Below, one piece after another: positions 26,816 through 36,061 of a DNA stretch of 64,000 bases. The translations under genes and the position numbers were made by a program. The DNA comes from CAVYPR01 sp963770505. GTDB lineage: Bacteria; Actinomycetota; Acidimicrobiia; Acidimicrobiales; RAAP-2. The stretch spans positions 930,001 to 994,000 of the forward strand of contig CAVYPR010000001.1 in assembly GCA_963770505.1 (NCBI GenBank), in the 5' to 3' direction. The stretch's first letter is position 1. Every line of letters begins with the position of its first letter. The notes under the pieces are model-generated. The model was not told the origin of the DNA and ran no database searches. It saw only the letters and a program-made list of their open reading frames with translations.

Positions 26816-27228
26816 TCCAACTCGTCGACGACCAACTTCTCGGTGCGATCCTGCGAGGGAACTCCCCTCCCAGGCCGCGGTCGGAGGTCTACACGACCGG
26901 ATACTGGTACGTTCGGCTGTGTCAAGCAGTGCTCTCCTCGAGAAGTGGTTCGGGGAGCCTTTCAGCTCCCTTCACCTCACTGCCCACTCCAACGAGGGAC
27001 CGTGCTCTATGGGCACTGCTGGAGCTGCCCGAAGAGATAGGGCTCGTGAGTCTCCGAGATCTCGGTCCGGTCATTGGGCGCCTACGAACCCGACATCACC
27101 TCAATATTCTCGGCATGGAAGTTCTGGCGGCAGCCATTCATCTTGAGGCAGACGTCTACCTTTCTGCTCCATCTCCGCGGCTCCAGCACGCCTTGATGGG
27201 TGAGTCCCGGCGCTCACACCTCGTCTGA
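26812..27228 (+). CDS. Partner of the AbrB-like protein (PIN-like, putative toxin)
   Basis: A 138-residue protein starting at a GTG that overlaps the AbrB-like stop. It begins MIQLVDDQLLGAILRG and ends ILGMEVLAAAIHLEADVYLSA, the acidic positions at both ends that a PIN nuclease would need. The middle contains YWYVRLCQAVL and LPEEIGLVSLRDLGPVIGRLR. Proteins of this type are found next to AbrB-like genes in actinobacteria but are poorly studied. A PIN-type RNase toxin is the likely reading, not a proven one. The four acidic residues of classic VapC are not all visible. Confidence 0.6.
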   Translation: MIQLVDDQLLGAILRGNSPPRPRSEVYTTGYWYVRLCQAVLSSRSGSGSLSAPFTSLPTPTRDRALWALLELPEEIGLVSLRDLGPVIGRLRTRHHLNILGMEVLAAAIHLEADVYLSAPSPRLQHALMGESRRSHLV

Positions 27229-27486
27229 CCGCGTCGGAGAAGACTCTCGGTTGGATCGCGGGCACGGGAGAACCATGTCCCTGGTGTACGAGGGCGGAGG
27301 CAACCAGCCTCCGACTGGCGCTTGCACCCGTGGGCGGGACTGATCTTCGGGCAGGAAGTCTCTCCTGCCGTGCGCTGGTGCCGAGAGGCAAGTTGGTGGC
27401 CACGAAGAACCCCCTCCTTTGATCACAGCCACTCACCCAACGGGCACCGGGCCAGTGGTGAGCGAGTTGCCGGTGACCGCCGACGA

Positions 27487-28286
27487 TCAGTATGTGTACA
27501 GATCGCTGCTCGTGGCCGGCGTCGTCCCGGCAGCCGTCGTCACTGAGATTTGGACTTGACCGGCTGCGTGTGCGGGGGAGGTGGCCACGATCTGGGTGGC
27601 CGATTTAACCGTGTATGACGTGGCTGTCGTGTTCCCTAACTTGACGCTGTGCACTGTCGAGAACCCGGCCCCTGTGATGGTCACCTTGGTGCCACCACCT
27701 ACCGGGCCGCTTGTCCACGAAAGACCGGTGATGATCGGGCCGTAGGTGAAGAGGTCGGCCGCCACGCCAGGGCTCTCACCTGCAGGGGTCTTCACCAGCA
27801 CGTTGACCGAGGCTCCCGCGGTGCCAAGCGGGCTCTTCGCGATGAGCTGGGTCCCTCCTGCGTTGACCGAGACTGTCGTCCCTTTGCTCGAGCCGAAGAA
27901 GACAGCTGTGGCCCGGTGAATCCGGTGCCGCTCACCGTCACCGTCGTGCCGCCGGTTGCCAGGCCGCTGGTTGGCGAGATGGCGGACACTGCGGGCGCAG
28001 GGACCGTGAATTGGTAGAGGTCGGCACTGGTTGTGGGCGTCGTCCCTCCGGGCGTCGTCACCGAGATCCTGACGGTGCAGGCTGCATGCACCGGAGAGGT
28101 GGCCACAAGCTGGGTGGAGGATTTGACTGTGAACGATTTGGCCGGTGTCGCGCCGAAGGTGACGCTCTTGGCTGTCAGCAATCCGGTCCCTGTGATGGTC
28201 ACCTGGGTGCCACCGGACACTGGGCCGCTGGTCCGAGAAAGGGAGGAGATGGTGGGCACGGGGTTCCCACTGGGGGTCCGTTCCAT
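27487..28286 (-). pseudogene. IPT/TIG-domain protein gene with a one-base deletion
   Basis: A gene for three IPT/TIG domains, closely similar to the intact one at 9.2-10.1 kb. The first frame runs from ATG 28286 (AGGAG 7 bases upstream) through MERTPSGNPVPTISSLSRT to VSGTGFTG. The match then continues in the next frame as TAVFFGSSKGTTVSVNAGG and on to SSDLYTY. Adding one C to the ccc at 27912-27914 restores a single frame. No signal peptide precedes the first IPT domain, unlike its relative, so secretion would need another route or the start region has been lost. The indel may be a sequencing error. Confidence 0.72.
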
Positions 28287-28357
28287 GGTGAGCTCCTCGC
28301 TGCGGGGCACTCCCCCGCCAGCGCTCCAAGCGTAGCGAGTAACTGGATGTCGTACCC

Positions 28358-29308
28358 TCAGTTCGTCTGGCAGGCCTGCTGGTAGATTGTCGTTGGTACG
28401 GCTCCCGATGTGCAGACCGCCCTGCTCACTACGTGCCATGACCCGGATGTGGCTTGGAAGACCTGCGTGACCTCCGCAATCGGCTGACCGTTTGTCCCGG
28501 TGACGGTCACGAATGCGTAGGCGTAGATTCCCGAGCATCCGAAACCTGTGACGCTGTAGAAGTTCGACGTGAAGGCCTTTGAGGCAGCAGTGATGGCCGT
28601 CGTTGTGCATGGTGCCGACGCACCGGACGCAGAGCCGGCCGTGCTCGTCGAGGTGGCGGAAGGAACCGACGTGGTGGACGGCGGAGGCGCCGTCGTGGTG
28701 CTGGCTGGCGGGGCGGTGGCGGTCGTAGAGCGCTGCTTTGAAGGATTGGCGCCACAGGCGGGGTTGGGGATTGTCCCCTTCTTTACGAGCTTCTGTCGGA
28801 GGGTGGGGAAGTACCAGGTCACCGCCAGGTACGCGGGCTGCCCGCCACAGGTGCCAAGGTCGTAGGCCACGACGGTCGCCCGCGTGACGCGGCAGTTGGC
28901 CTCGATGCCTGTGTCCTTGATGACACAGCCAGTGCCGACGCCAGTGGCGGTCTTTCCGCCCCACGATTTCCAAACAATCTTAATGACCCCGTTGGTGGCA
29001 CCGACCCCCGAAGTGGAGATGCTCCTGGGTCGAGCTTCACCGTTCCCAAATCCTCCGTAAGCACTGCCCGTAGCGCGGTAGAGCACCCCTGCTTCGAGCT
29101 CCGGCTGAGCTCCCCTGGACTTGGCCGATTCTCGGTGCGCCTTGGTGGTCGACGTCGTGGGTGTCCCGTTGCCGTGGGCGGAGGCAGCGCCCCCCATGGA
29201 CGCGACAACCCACAGAATCAGCGTGATAACGAGAGCGAAAGAAACGCGGACGGTCGATGGGATCACCGAGCGATCCGTGGAACTCTTCGTAGACACCCTC
29301 GGAGTCAT
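28358..29308 (-). CDS. Secreted protein of unknown function with Thr/Ser/Pro linker
   Basis: A 316-residue protein. A membrane/signal segment VSFALVITLILWVVASMGGAASA lies at about 22-44. A first domain (about 70-190) contains VGTGCVIKDTGIEANC and LGTCGGQPAYLAVTWYFP with four Cys. A linker rich in Thr, Ser and Pro follows (about 195-235), then a second domain with Cys at both ends (CTTTAITAASKAF to VPTTIYQQACQTN). No family is recognised. The ATG at 29308 has GGAAG about 8 bases upstream. It lies between the frameshifted IPT gene and the RCC1 gene, all leftward. Confidence 0.65.
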   Translation of the reverse strand: MTPRVSTKSSTDRSVIPSTVRVSFALVITLILWVVASMGGAASAHGNGTPTTSTTKAHRESAKSRGAQPELEAGVLYRATGSAYGGFGNGEARPRSISTSGVGATNGVIKIVWKSWGGKTATGVGTGCVIKDTGIEANCRVTRATVVAYDLGTCGGQPAYLAVTWYFPTLRQKLVKKGTIPNPACGANPSKQRSTTATAPPASTTTAPPPSTTSVPSATSTSTAGSASGASAPCTTTAITAASKAFTSNFYSVTGFGCSGIYAYAFVTVTGTNGQPIAEVTQVFQATSGSWHVVSRAVCTSGAVPTTIYQQACQTN

Positions 29309-29390
29309 GGCGATACTTCCATGGTCATAGCGAAGCGAGTTGCGACCAATGTTGCCCCCGTTTCGTTGACTTCCGAGCGGGTAGGTTCGC

Positions 29391-32300
29391 TCAGCTGGTC
29401 GTCGGCACCGCCCCCACCACGTTCGAGACGTGCACGCCCACGCCCGGGAGCGACCCCACGAACCCGGCGTCGCCGAAGGCGAAGATGCCCGCCGTCGGCG
29501 CCGATCAGCCAGTAGCCGCCTGTGTCGGCGGTGTGGACGATGCCGATCACCGGGAGGGCCGGGGAGACGCCCAAGGCCGGCAGTGTGCCGAAGCTCTTGG
29601 CGTCGCCGAAGGCGTGGACCGAGCCGTCTGGCGGTCACGATCCAGTAGCCACCCCCGTCGGGGGTCCCGGCGATGGCCGTCACCGGCGAACTGGTCCCCG
29701 TGGCCGAACCGAGCGTCTGGGCCGCCCCGAAGCCGTAGACGGTGCCGTCGGCGGCCACCAGCCAGTAGCCGTTGCCCGACGGGGTGGCGGCGATGCCGAT
29801 GATGTCGTCGCGGTGCACGCCATTCCCCGGCAGGGATCCCAGGTAGGTGGCGTTGCCGAAGGCGAAGACCCCGCCGTCCTTGCCGACCAGGAAGTAGCCA
29901 CCGTCTGTGCCCGTGGGCACGAGACCGGTGATGGGCTGGGTGGGCTTCACGCCGAGGCCCGGCAGCGAGCCGAGGAACGGGGCGTTGCCGAAGGCGAAGA
30001 CCCCGCCGTCGCGACCCCACCAAGAAGTAGCCCTGGTCATTGGCCGTGGGGACCATGCCCACGATGTTGTTGACCTTCACCCCCAGGCCCGGGAGGGAGC
30101 CGAAGAAGCCGCCGGTGGTCCCCGGCGGGGAGAAGACGAAGACCCCGCCGTCGGTGCCCACCATGTCGTAGCCGGCGGTCTTGGCCGGCGGAGGTGGCGG
30201 CGGTGGCGTTGTTGTCTTGTGCCCTGTTGTCTTGTGTGTTGTGGTGGGCGGCTTGGTGGTGGCGAAGATCGTGCCGGAGAGCTCACTCACGCTCGGCTTC
30301 GTGGTGCTCGACAGGGTTGCGGTGATGCACCCTGTGGCGTCGACCGCGCTCTGTGGTGTCACCTTCTGCCACGACTGGGCCGACGGGTTCCACCACGAGA
30401 GGGCCTGGCCCGTGGCAAGGGCGCACCCGGTGACGGCCATCGTGCTGAACGAGCCGCCTGGGGTGGTGTGGACGTCGAAGTAGGTTGTCCCCGTCGAGAA
30501 CGAGGCGACCGGATCCGACGGGTAGGTCGCCACGGTGAGCGTCCCTGTGCCGCTCGAGGTGGCCTTGACCGTGACCGGGGCCTTCGTGGCTGTGGACGTC
30601 GGGTTGGTGCCCGAGGAGCTCTTTGTGCCCTGGGGTGCCACCGAGGTCGGGACCACGGCGTTAGAAGACGTCGACGCTGCCGATGTCCCGCCGGGGTTCG
30701 TGGCCGTCACCGTGAAGGTGTAGGAGGTGCCGGCCTTGAGGCCTGACACCTTGGCCGAGGTGGCTGTGCCCGGAGCAACTACCGCGGTGACCGACGGCGT
30801 CGTGTGGATCGTGAAGGAGGTCGCCGTCCCGCCGGTGCTCGGTTCGCTCCAGTGCACCGTGGCCGACGTCACTCCGGGTGTCGCGGTGACACCGGTGGGA
30901 GTTGCCGGGAGCGTGTACACCGTCACGGAGAACGGGCCAACCGTGGCCGCCGGTGTGATGCCGTTTGCGGCCTTGACCGAGTAGGTGAATGTTGCGGTGT
31001 GCGCTGGAGGTGTACCTGAGACTGCTCCAGTACCGGCGTTGATCAGGAGCCATGTGGGCGCGCCGACGAGTGAGTAGCTGGGAGTCGGGTTGCCTGACGC
31101 CACGAACGTGTAGGAGTACAGCTTTCCGACCGTCGCCTTGGTGGGAGGGGAGTCCGAGGTGAACTCTGGCGCCGAGTGCACCGTCACTGTGAACTTCTTC
31201 GACGCTGCGGGTGTGATGCCGTTTGTGGCCTTCACCGTGTAGCTGAAGCTCATGGTCCCGGCGGGGATCGTTCCCGACAGGGCACCGGAGGACGAGTTGA
31301 TCGATAGCCAGCCTGGTTGCCCCGAGAGCGAGAACGAGGGCGCCGGTGTCCCTGATGCCGAGAATGTGTAGCTGTAGAGGTCTCCTGCTGTCGCCGTCGT
31401 CGGCGGAGAGTCCGCGGTGAAGGCGGGGGCGGTGTTGACGCTTGGGATTTTGACGTACACGGGCACGTCGTTTGTTTGAAACTCCGTCCCGTTGCCCATC
31501 TCCCCTGTTTCGCCGTAACCCCAGCAGGCGACTCTGCCCGAAGTAAGGGTGGCGCAGAAGCTGTGGTCATATTCACCCCCCTGCACTGCCACCGCGCCGG
31601 ACAGAGTTCCCGTGCCGGTGGTGTCTACGACTCGAACTGGCACGGCGGATGTGCTGGTCAGCCCATCGCCGAGTGTGCCCCATCGGCCGCCATACCAGCA
31701 GTCCACGCCACCGGATGTGAGTACAGCACAGACCGTGGAGCCTTCGGCGCCCAGGCCGGCGGCGGTGGCAGCCGCGCTGACCGCGCCGGAAAAGGTCCCT
31801 ATGCCCCCGACGCCTGAGACTGGAATCGGCGCGTCTGCATCGAAACTATTTCCTGTTTCGTGAAGGTTCCCACTCCCCCAGCAGTCCACGCCACCGGAAC
31901 TGAGGACAGCACAATCACTCGCATTGTCTTCCCCCACCACCCCGGCCACGCCGGATAAATTCCCTGTGCCGTCAATGCCCTCAACCCCCTGTGGGACGTC
32001 GAAAGAGCCACTTAGCTCCCCATTACCCATCTCGCCGTCTTCGGCGTTCCCCCAACAGTCCATGTCGCCGGACGTGAGGACGGCGCAGTATCCGCGGAGA
32101 TTGCTAATCAAGCTAGCCACACCGGACAGGGTTCCTGTGCCACCGACGCCCTTTACAGCCTCTGGCACCGCGGACACTGTTCTTGTGAGTGGATTGAGCG
32201 CTCCGCCGCCGAGTTCTCCTGTTCTGGCGATCCCCCAGCAGTCCACACCGCCGGACTTGAGAAGAGCGCAGAAGCTTGTTGTGCCGTTGTAACCCTGGCT

Positions 32301-33023
32301 GTCGAGGCTGGCCACGCCGGTGAGGGTACCGACACCTCCTACGCCTTCGACCGCCACTGGGACGTTGGAGGACTGTGTAAGTGTGAGGTCGACGCCGTTG
32401 CCGAGTTGGCCCCAGAACTCCCAGCCCCAACAGTCGACTCCACCGGAAGTGAGAACGACGCACCAGCTAGGCCTGCCATACCAACCTTGGTAAGCCGCCA
32501 AGCTGGCCACGCCGGAGAGAGTGCCAGTTCCCCCAAGACCCTTGACGGCCGAGGGAACGTCGGAGTTGCCATCCGAGCCATCTCCGAGTTGGCCCGATGT
32601 GTTGTCGCCCCAGCAGTCCATGCCACCTGAGGTGAGAAGAGCGCACATCCCTTCTCCATTGCTTCTCAGACTGGCAACGCCTGACAGCGTCCCGGTGCCA
32701 CCAATGCCTTCAACCGCCACCGGAACGTCGGACATTTTGGTCGACCCGTTTCCGAGCTGGCCAAAGACGTTTGTTCCCCAACAGTCCACGCCGCCTGTGG
32801 CAAGAAGCGCGCAATATCCGTCATAGTCGGCCACCACTGAAGTGACCTCCGGTACAGAGGAACCACGCGGCATGCTTACGTTGGAGAACTTGCTAATGGT
32901 CGCGGTATTCGGGCTCGCAGCTCCGACCGCGACCGAAGCGAAAAGCCCCACCCCGGTCATCGCAATTATGGCAACAACTGCCAGCAACAGCTTCGCGAAT
33001 TCAAACCACTTGGTCCGCATCAT
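29391..33023 (-). CDS. RCC1-propeller / Ig-like / FN3 / 'DGGxFxFG' repeat surface protein, with three one-base insertions near the 3' end
   Basis: About 1,209 residues if three extra bases are ignored. Residues 7-35 are an export/anchor segment. Residues 60-525 hold eight RCC1-like units (GVDCWGxNxxGQLGxG), a propeller closed by Cys-rich blades. Two He_PIG-type Ig domains (TADSPPTTATAGDLYSY and TSDSPPTKATVGKLYSY), one FN3 domain (TGVTATPGVTSATVHW), a further beta domain with two Cys and a Thr/Pro linker follow. The end is five to six 'DGGVFAFG' repeats. The frame breaks at about 30015-30018 (extra G), 29629 (extra base) and 29487 (extra base), and then reaches a TGA at 29391-29393. Read strictly, the first frame ends at 29547. 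ATG 33023 has GGTGGGAAG upstream. Confidence 0.7.
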
Positions 33024-33392
33024 GGACTTCCCACCTTGTTCATGCGCTCTTCTGAGCGTGACTAGCTCAGAGGTTCCTGAGAATCCGAACTAGCTGGCGG
33101 GAGCATAACGCGTTTCCAGTGGAAGTTCCCTGGTTGCAACGTGCGCACGGCGACGCAGGTCGAGTTCGGCGACCGGGTCCATAACCACCGACACAAGCTG
33201 GGCTTTCGCGGCCTGGGTACGTGAGGGGTACGAGGCGTCGCTGGTTCGGCCGCTGGCCTGGGCCTGCCGACAGAACGAAGCCGCCTACTGGCGCCGTTCG
33301 GAGAACCCCGCACTGTCGAGTCAGCGAACCGGTGGTGACGGGCTCAGCTGAGTCACGATCTCAGAGAGCATCCTCCGCTGCATGGCGGGCAC
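33024..33392. other. Region between the RCC1 gene and the integrase remnant
   Basis: About 370 bases without a credible gene. It should hold the leftward promoter of the RCC1 gene and may contain further decayed integrase or element sequence, but no recognisable protein was found. Confidence 0.35.
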
Positions 33393-33707
33393 AAAACGCG
33401 TCATCACCCGCTGCGCCGTACCAAGTTCCGGCCGCGATGGGCGGCAGCGTGCCGGGCCGTCGGCGTGACCGGGCTGCACTTCCACGACCTGCGCGGGTGC
33501 GGCCTCACGTGGGAAAGCCACCAGGGCGCCACCGTAAGTGAGCTGATGCAGTTGGCGGGCCACACCACGCCGGCCGTCGCCATGAACTACCAGCACGCCA
33601 CCTTTGAGCGGGACCGGACGATTTCTGATCGCCTCGACGCCCTCATGCAAGCGGCGGCGGCCGTCCCGGCACCCGACGTGGCGAAGGTCGTCGACCTCCC
33701 TCACTAG
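33393..33707 (+). pseudogene. C-terminal remnant of a tyrosine recombinase (integrase)
   Basis: Open from just after a stop at 33336. The translation reads PLRRTKFRPRW, then GVTGLHFHDLRG with the conserved HxxR, LMQLAGHTTPAVAM matching the family's LGHxxxxxT region, and the likely nucleophile Tyr in NYQHA. The N-terminal arm-binding domain and the first catalytic Arg are missing, so it is a truncated gene. Calling the full segment coding is inference; the part from 33465 alone has a GTG start. It lies 121 bases from tRNA-Leu, a usual target of such integrases. Confidence 0.75.
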
Positions 33708-33828
33708 CGGCCGCAGGGCCCTCGGAATGGGCAGCTTGTGGATTCGCTATTGCACGCTGGTTGCACGCAGGGGCTCTGCGGCTGAGGCGTCCCGAGGGTC
33801 AGTCGGCATCGTCCCTGGTAGATCCCGG

Positions 33829-33912
33829 TGTCGGAGGGGGGACTTGAACCCCCACGCCCTTGCGGGCACCAGCCCCTCAAGCTGGCGCGTCTGCCTATTC
33901 CGCCACTCCGAC
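33829..33912 (-). tRNA. tRNA-Leu (anticodon GAG)
   Basis: An 84-base gene. The acceptor stem GTCGGAG pairs with CTCCGAC followed by discriminator A. The anticodon arm is CCAGC-TTGAGGG-GCTGG with GAG in the centre of the loop. A long variable arm (GCCCGCAAGGGC) and a T-arm GGGGG-TTCAAGT-CCCCC mark it as a class II tRNA-Leu. The CCA end is not encoded. Confidence 0.95.
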
Positions 33913-33946
33913 GTGAGGGTCGATGCTATCGCGTCGTCCGCCGGGC

Positions 33947-35791
33947 CTATGTGGTCGGAACGGTGTTCGGGCTGGTGGGGGGTACCCGAACGCTCCAGGT
34001 CTGTGGATACCACAGGAGTCCCGGGCCGTTGGGGTTCGGGCCGATGCCGGCGATGTAGGTGGACCAGGCCATGGCGGCCGGCTCGGCGAAGAGCGGCAGG
34101 GTGACCATCTGCTGCCAGAGGACGGTGTCGGCCTCGGCGTACATGGTGGAGGCTTTGATGGGGTTCAGGTCCTGCGAGGCCTGGGTGAGGAGCGAGTCGA
34201 GCGCCGGATTCGAAAAGCGCGACCAGTCCTGGGAGCCGTCGACCCCGGGTGTCCCCAGCATCGTCGTGAACCAGGCGATGGCCTCGCTCCCGTACGGCGT
34301 GGCGTCGTAGGGCAGGAGCGCGGCGTCGGCCTGGCCCGAGGCCAGCGCCTGGCCGGCGGCTGTGGCGTCGCTCGACGACAGGAGGCTGACCCCGATGCCC
34401 GCCGCCTGGAGTTGCCGGGCCACCACCGTGGCCGACTTGGCCGCCCACTGGTCGCCGTCGTCGACCGCCACGGTGACCACCAGGGGTTTGCCGTTCGGCT
34501 GGACCCATGCGCCCCCCGGCCCCCGCACGTAGCCGGCCGAGGTGAGCAGCCGGTCGGTCTGATCGAGGTCCGCGGTGAGCGGGAACGGGCGGGCTGTGGT
34601 GGGCGGGTTGGGTGTGGTCGTCGTGGTGGTGCCGGGCTGGCCGGAGGACTGGATGGACGGCGTCTTGGGCCCGGGGTAGTTCGACTGCGACTGGGCGTAG
34701 AGATGGCTGGCCGACGGGACGATTCCCGTGTCGGCCCAGCCCACCACGGCGTTCGTCAGGGCCTGGCGGTCGACGGCGTGGCTGATCGCCTGGCGGACGG
34801 GGAGGGCCCCGGTCACCGCCGAGGTGGTCGAGTACACCAGCTGGAGGAAGGTCGACGACACTGTCACCGAGCTGTTCTGCGACCGGTGCTGGGTCACCTG
34901 CTCGAGGAGCGACGGACTGAACGCGCTGGGCTCGATGACCTGGGCCGCGCCGGTCTCGAGCCAGTGGGTGAGCTGGGCGGGTCCCGAGGCGAAGCGGATC
35001 GTCATCGTGTCGAGGTTGGCGTCCTGTCCCCACCAGTGCGGGTTGCGCACCAGCACGATCTTCTTCCCCGGCACGACGGCCCCGATCTTGAACGGCCCCC
35101 CGGAGAGGTCCACCGCCGGGTCCACCGAGGTGCAGCCGGGGTCCCAGCCCACCTTCTCCATCACGTGGGCCGGCAGCAGGTCGTTGAAGAGCATCTTCCA
35201 GTCGGCGAAGGGCTGGGCGAAGACCACGGTCACCGTCCGGCCGTTCTGGCTCCCCTTCACCGAGGAGATGTCGCGGTAGCCCTGGGTGCTGGCCACGTCG
35301 GTGTTGTACGAGCCGACGCCGCCGGGGGGCGGTCCCCGCTGCTCCTGCCAGGCGTAGACGAAGTCGGCGGCGGTGATGGGCACCCCGTCGGACCACACCG
35401 CCCTGGGGTTGATTGTGTAGACCACGGTCTGGGGCGAGGTGTTCACCACCTCGGCCTGGTTGATGACGGCCGAGTCGTAACTGGGCACGCCCCCCGGGCC
35501 CACCACGAACGAGCTGGGCAGGACGGGCTCGAGGACCAGATGGTCGGCCCAGGTGTTGCCCGCCGCGGCGTTGGGGTTGCAGCCGGTGGGCGCCTGGTCG
35601 AGGCCGAGGGTGAGGGAGCCCCCGATCCCGGCCACCCAGGGGTTGGGCGGGGCGGTGGTGGTCGTCGCCGAGGCGCCCGCCGTCGCGCCGGCGGCGCCGG
35701 CGGCCACGAGGGCCAGGGTGCAGAGGACGGCGGCGGCCGGGACCGGCCGGGCGGTGGTCCGCCTGCCCGGGCGCCCGCCCGGGGGGATCAC
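33947..35791 (-). CDS. ABC transporter substrate-binding protein, family 5 (peptide/nickel type)
   Basis: A 614-residue exported binding protein. An N-terminal Arg cluster and hydrophobic segment (about 12-40) form the signal; there is no lipobox Cys. The SBP_bac_5 body includes YTINPRAVWSDGVPITAADFVYAW, a diagnostic strand-helix of DppA/OppA relatives, and VRQAISHAVDRQALTNAVVGW. A Thr/Pro-rich insertion sits at about 395-410. The GTG start overlaps the secG stop (GTGA), an unusual coupling. No permease or ATPase genes are adjacent, so its transporter lies elsewhere or it has another role. Confidence 0.85.
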   Translation of the reverse strand: MIPPGGRPGRRTTARPVPAAAVLCTLALVAAGAAGATAGASATTTTAPPNPWVAGIGGSLTLGLDQAPTGCNPNAAAGNTWADHLVLEPVLPSSFVVGPGGVPSYDSAVINQAEVVNTSPQTVVYTINPRAVWSDGVPITAADFVYAWQEQRGPPPGGVGSYNTDVASTQGYRDISSVKGSQNGRTVTVVFAQPFADWKMLFNDLLPAHVMEKVGWDPGCTSVDPAVDLSGGPFKIGAVVPGKKIVLVRNPHWWGQDANLDTMTIRFASGPAQLTHWLETGAAQVIEPSAFSPSLLEQVTQHRSQNSSVTVSSTFLQLVYSTTSAVTGALPVRQAISHAVDRQALTNAVVGWADTGIVPSASHLYAQSQSNYPGPKTPSIQSSGQPGTTTTTTPNPPTTARPFPLTADLDQTDRLLTSAGYVRGPGGAWVQPNGKPLVVTVAVDDGDQWAAKSATVVARQLQAAGIGVSLLSSSDATAAGQALASGQADAALLPYDATPYGSEAIAWFTTMLGTPGVDGSQDWSRFSNPALDSLLTQASQDLNPIKASTMYAEADTVLWQQMVTLPLFAEPAAMAWSTYIAGIGPNPNGPGLLWYPQTWSVRVPPTSPNTVPTT

Positions 35792-36018
35792 TGCAGCCGG
35801 AGGTCCAGGGTCAGCGTCGTGAAGGCGAAGATGAGGGCGACCATCACGGTGATCCGGTCGAGGTTGCGCTCGACCACGGTCGAACCCTGGGCGGCCGCTC
35901 CGACGCTCCCGCCGAACATGTCCGACAGGCCGCCGCCCTTGCCGCTGTGCATCAGGATCAGGAAGATCAGGCCCAGCGAGGCCAGGATTTCGATGATGAT
36001 GTACACCCAGGTCAGCAC
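35788..36018 (-). CDS. secG: SecG, preprotein translocase subunit
   Basis: A 76-residue membrane protein with two hydrophobic helices: VYIIIEILASLGLIFLILM and RITVMVALIFAFTTLTL. Between them is the signature HSGKGGGLSDMFGG. It is part of the SecYEG channel. GTG start at 36018, 43 bases after the tpiA stop, in the common actinobacterial order gap-pgk-tpi-secG. Its stop overlaps the start of the solute-binding protein gene. Confidence 0.93.
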   Translation of the reverse strand: MLTWVYIIIEILASLGLIFLILMHSGKGGGLSDMFGGSVGAAAQGSTVVERNLDRITVMVALIFAFTTLTLDLRLQ

Positions 36019-36061
36019 CGCGAGAGCTCCTTACACGCAGACGGGCGCCGCATCCGGCGGC

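Noticed and set aside
33024..33912. Search for a duplicated tRNA-Leu 3' end marking an attachment site
   Set aside because: No second copy of the tRNA end was noticed in the window by eye, so no att pair can be claimed.
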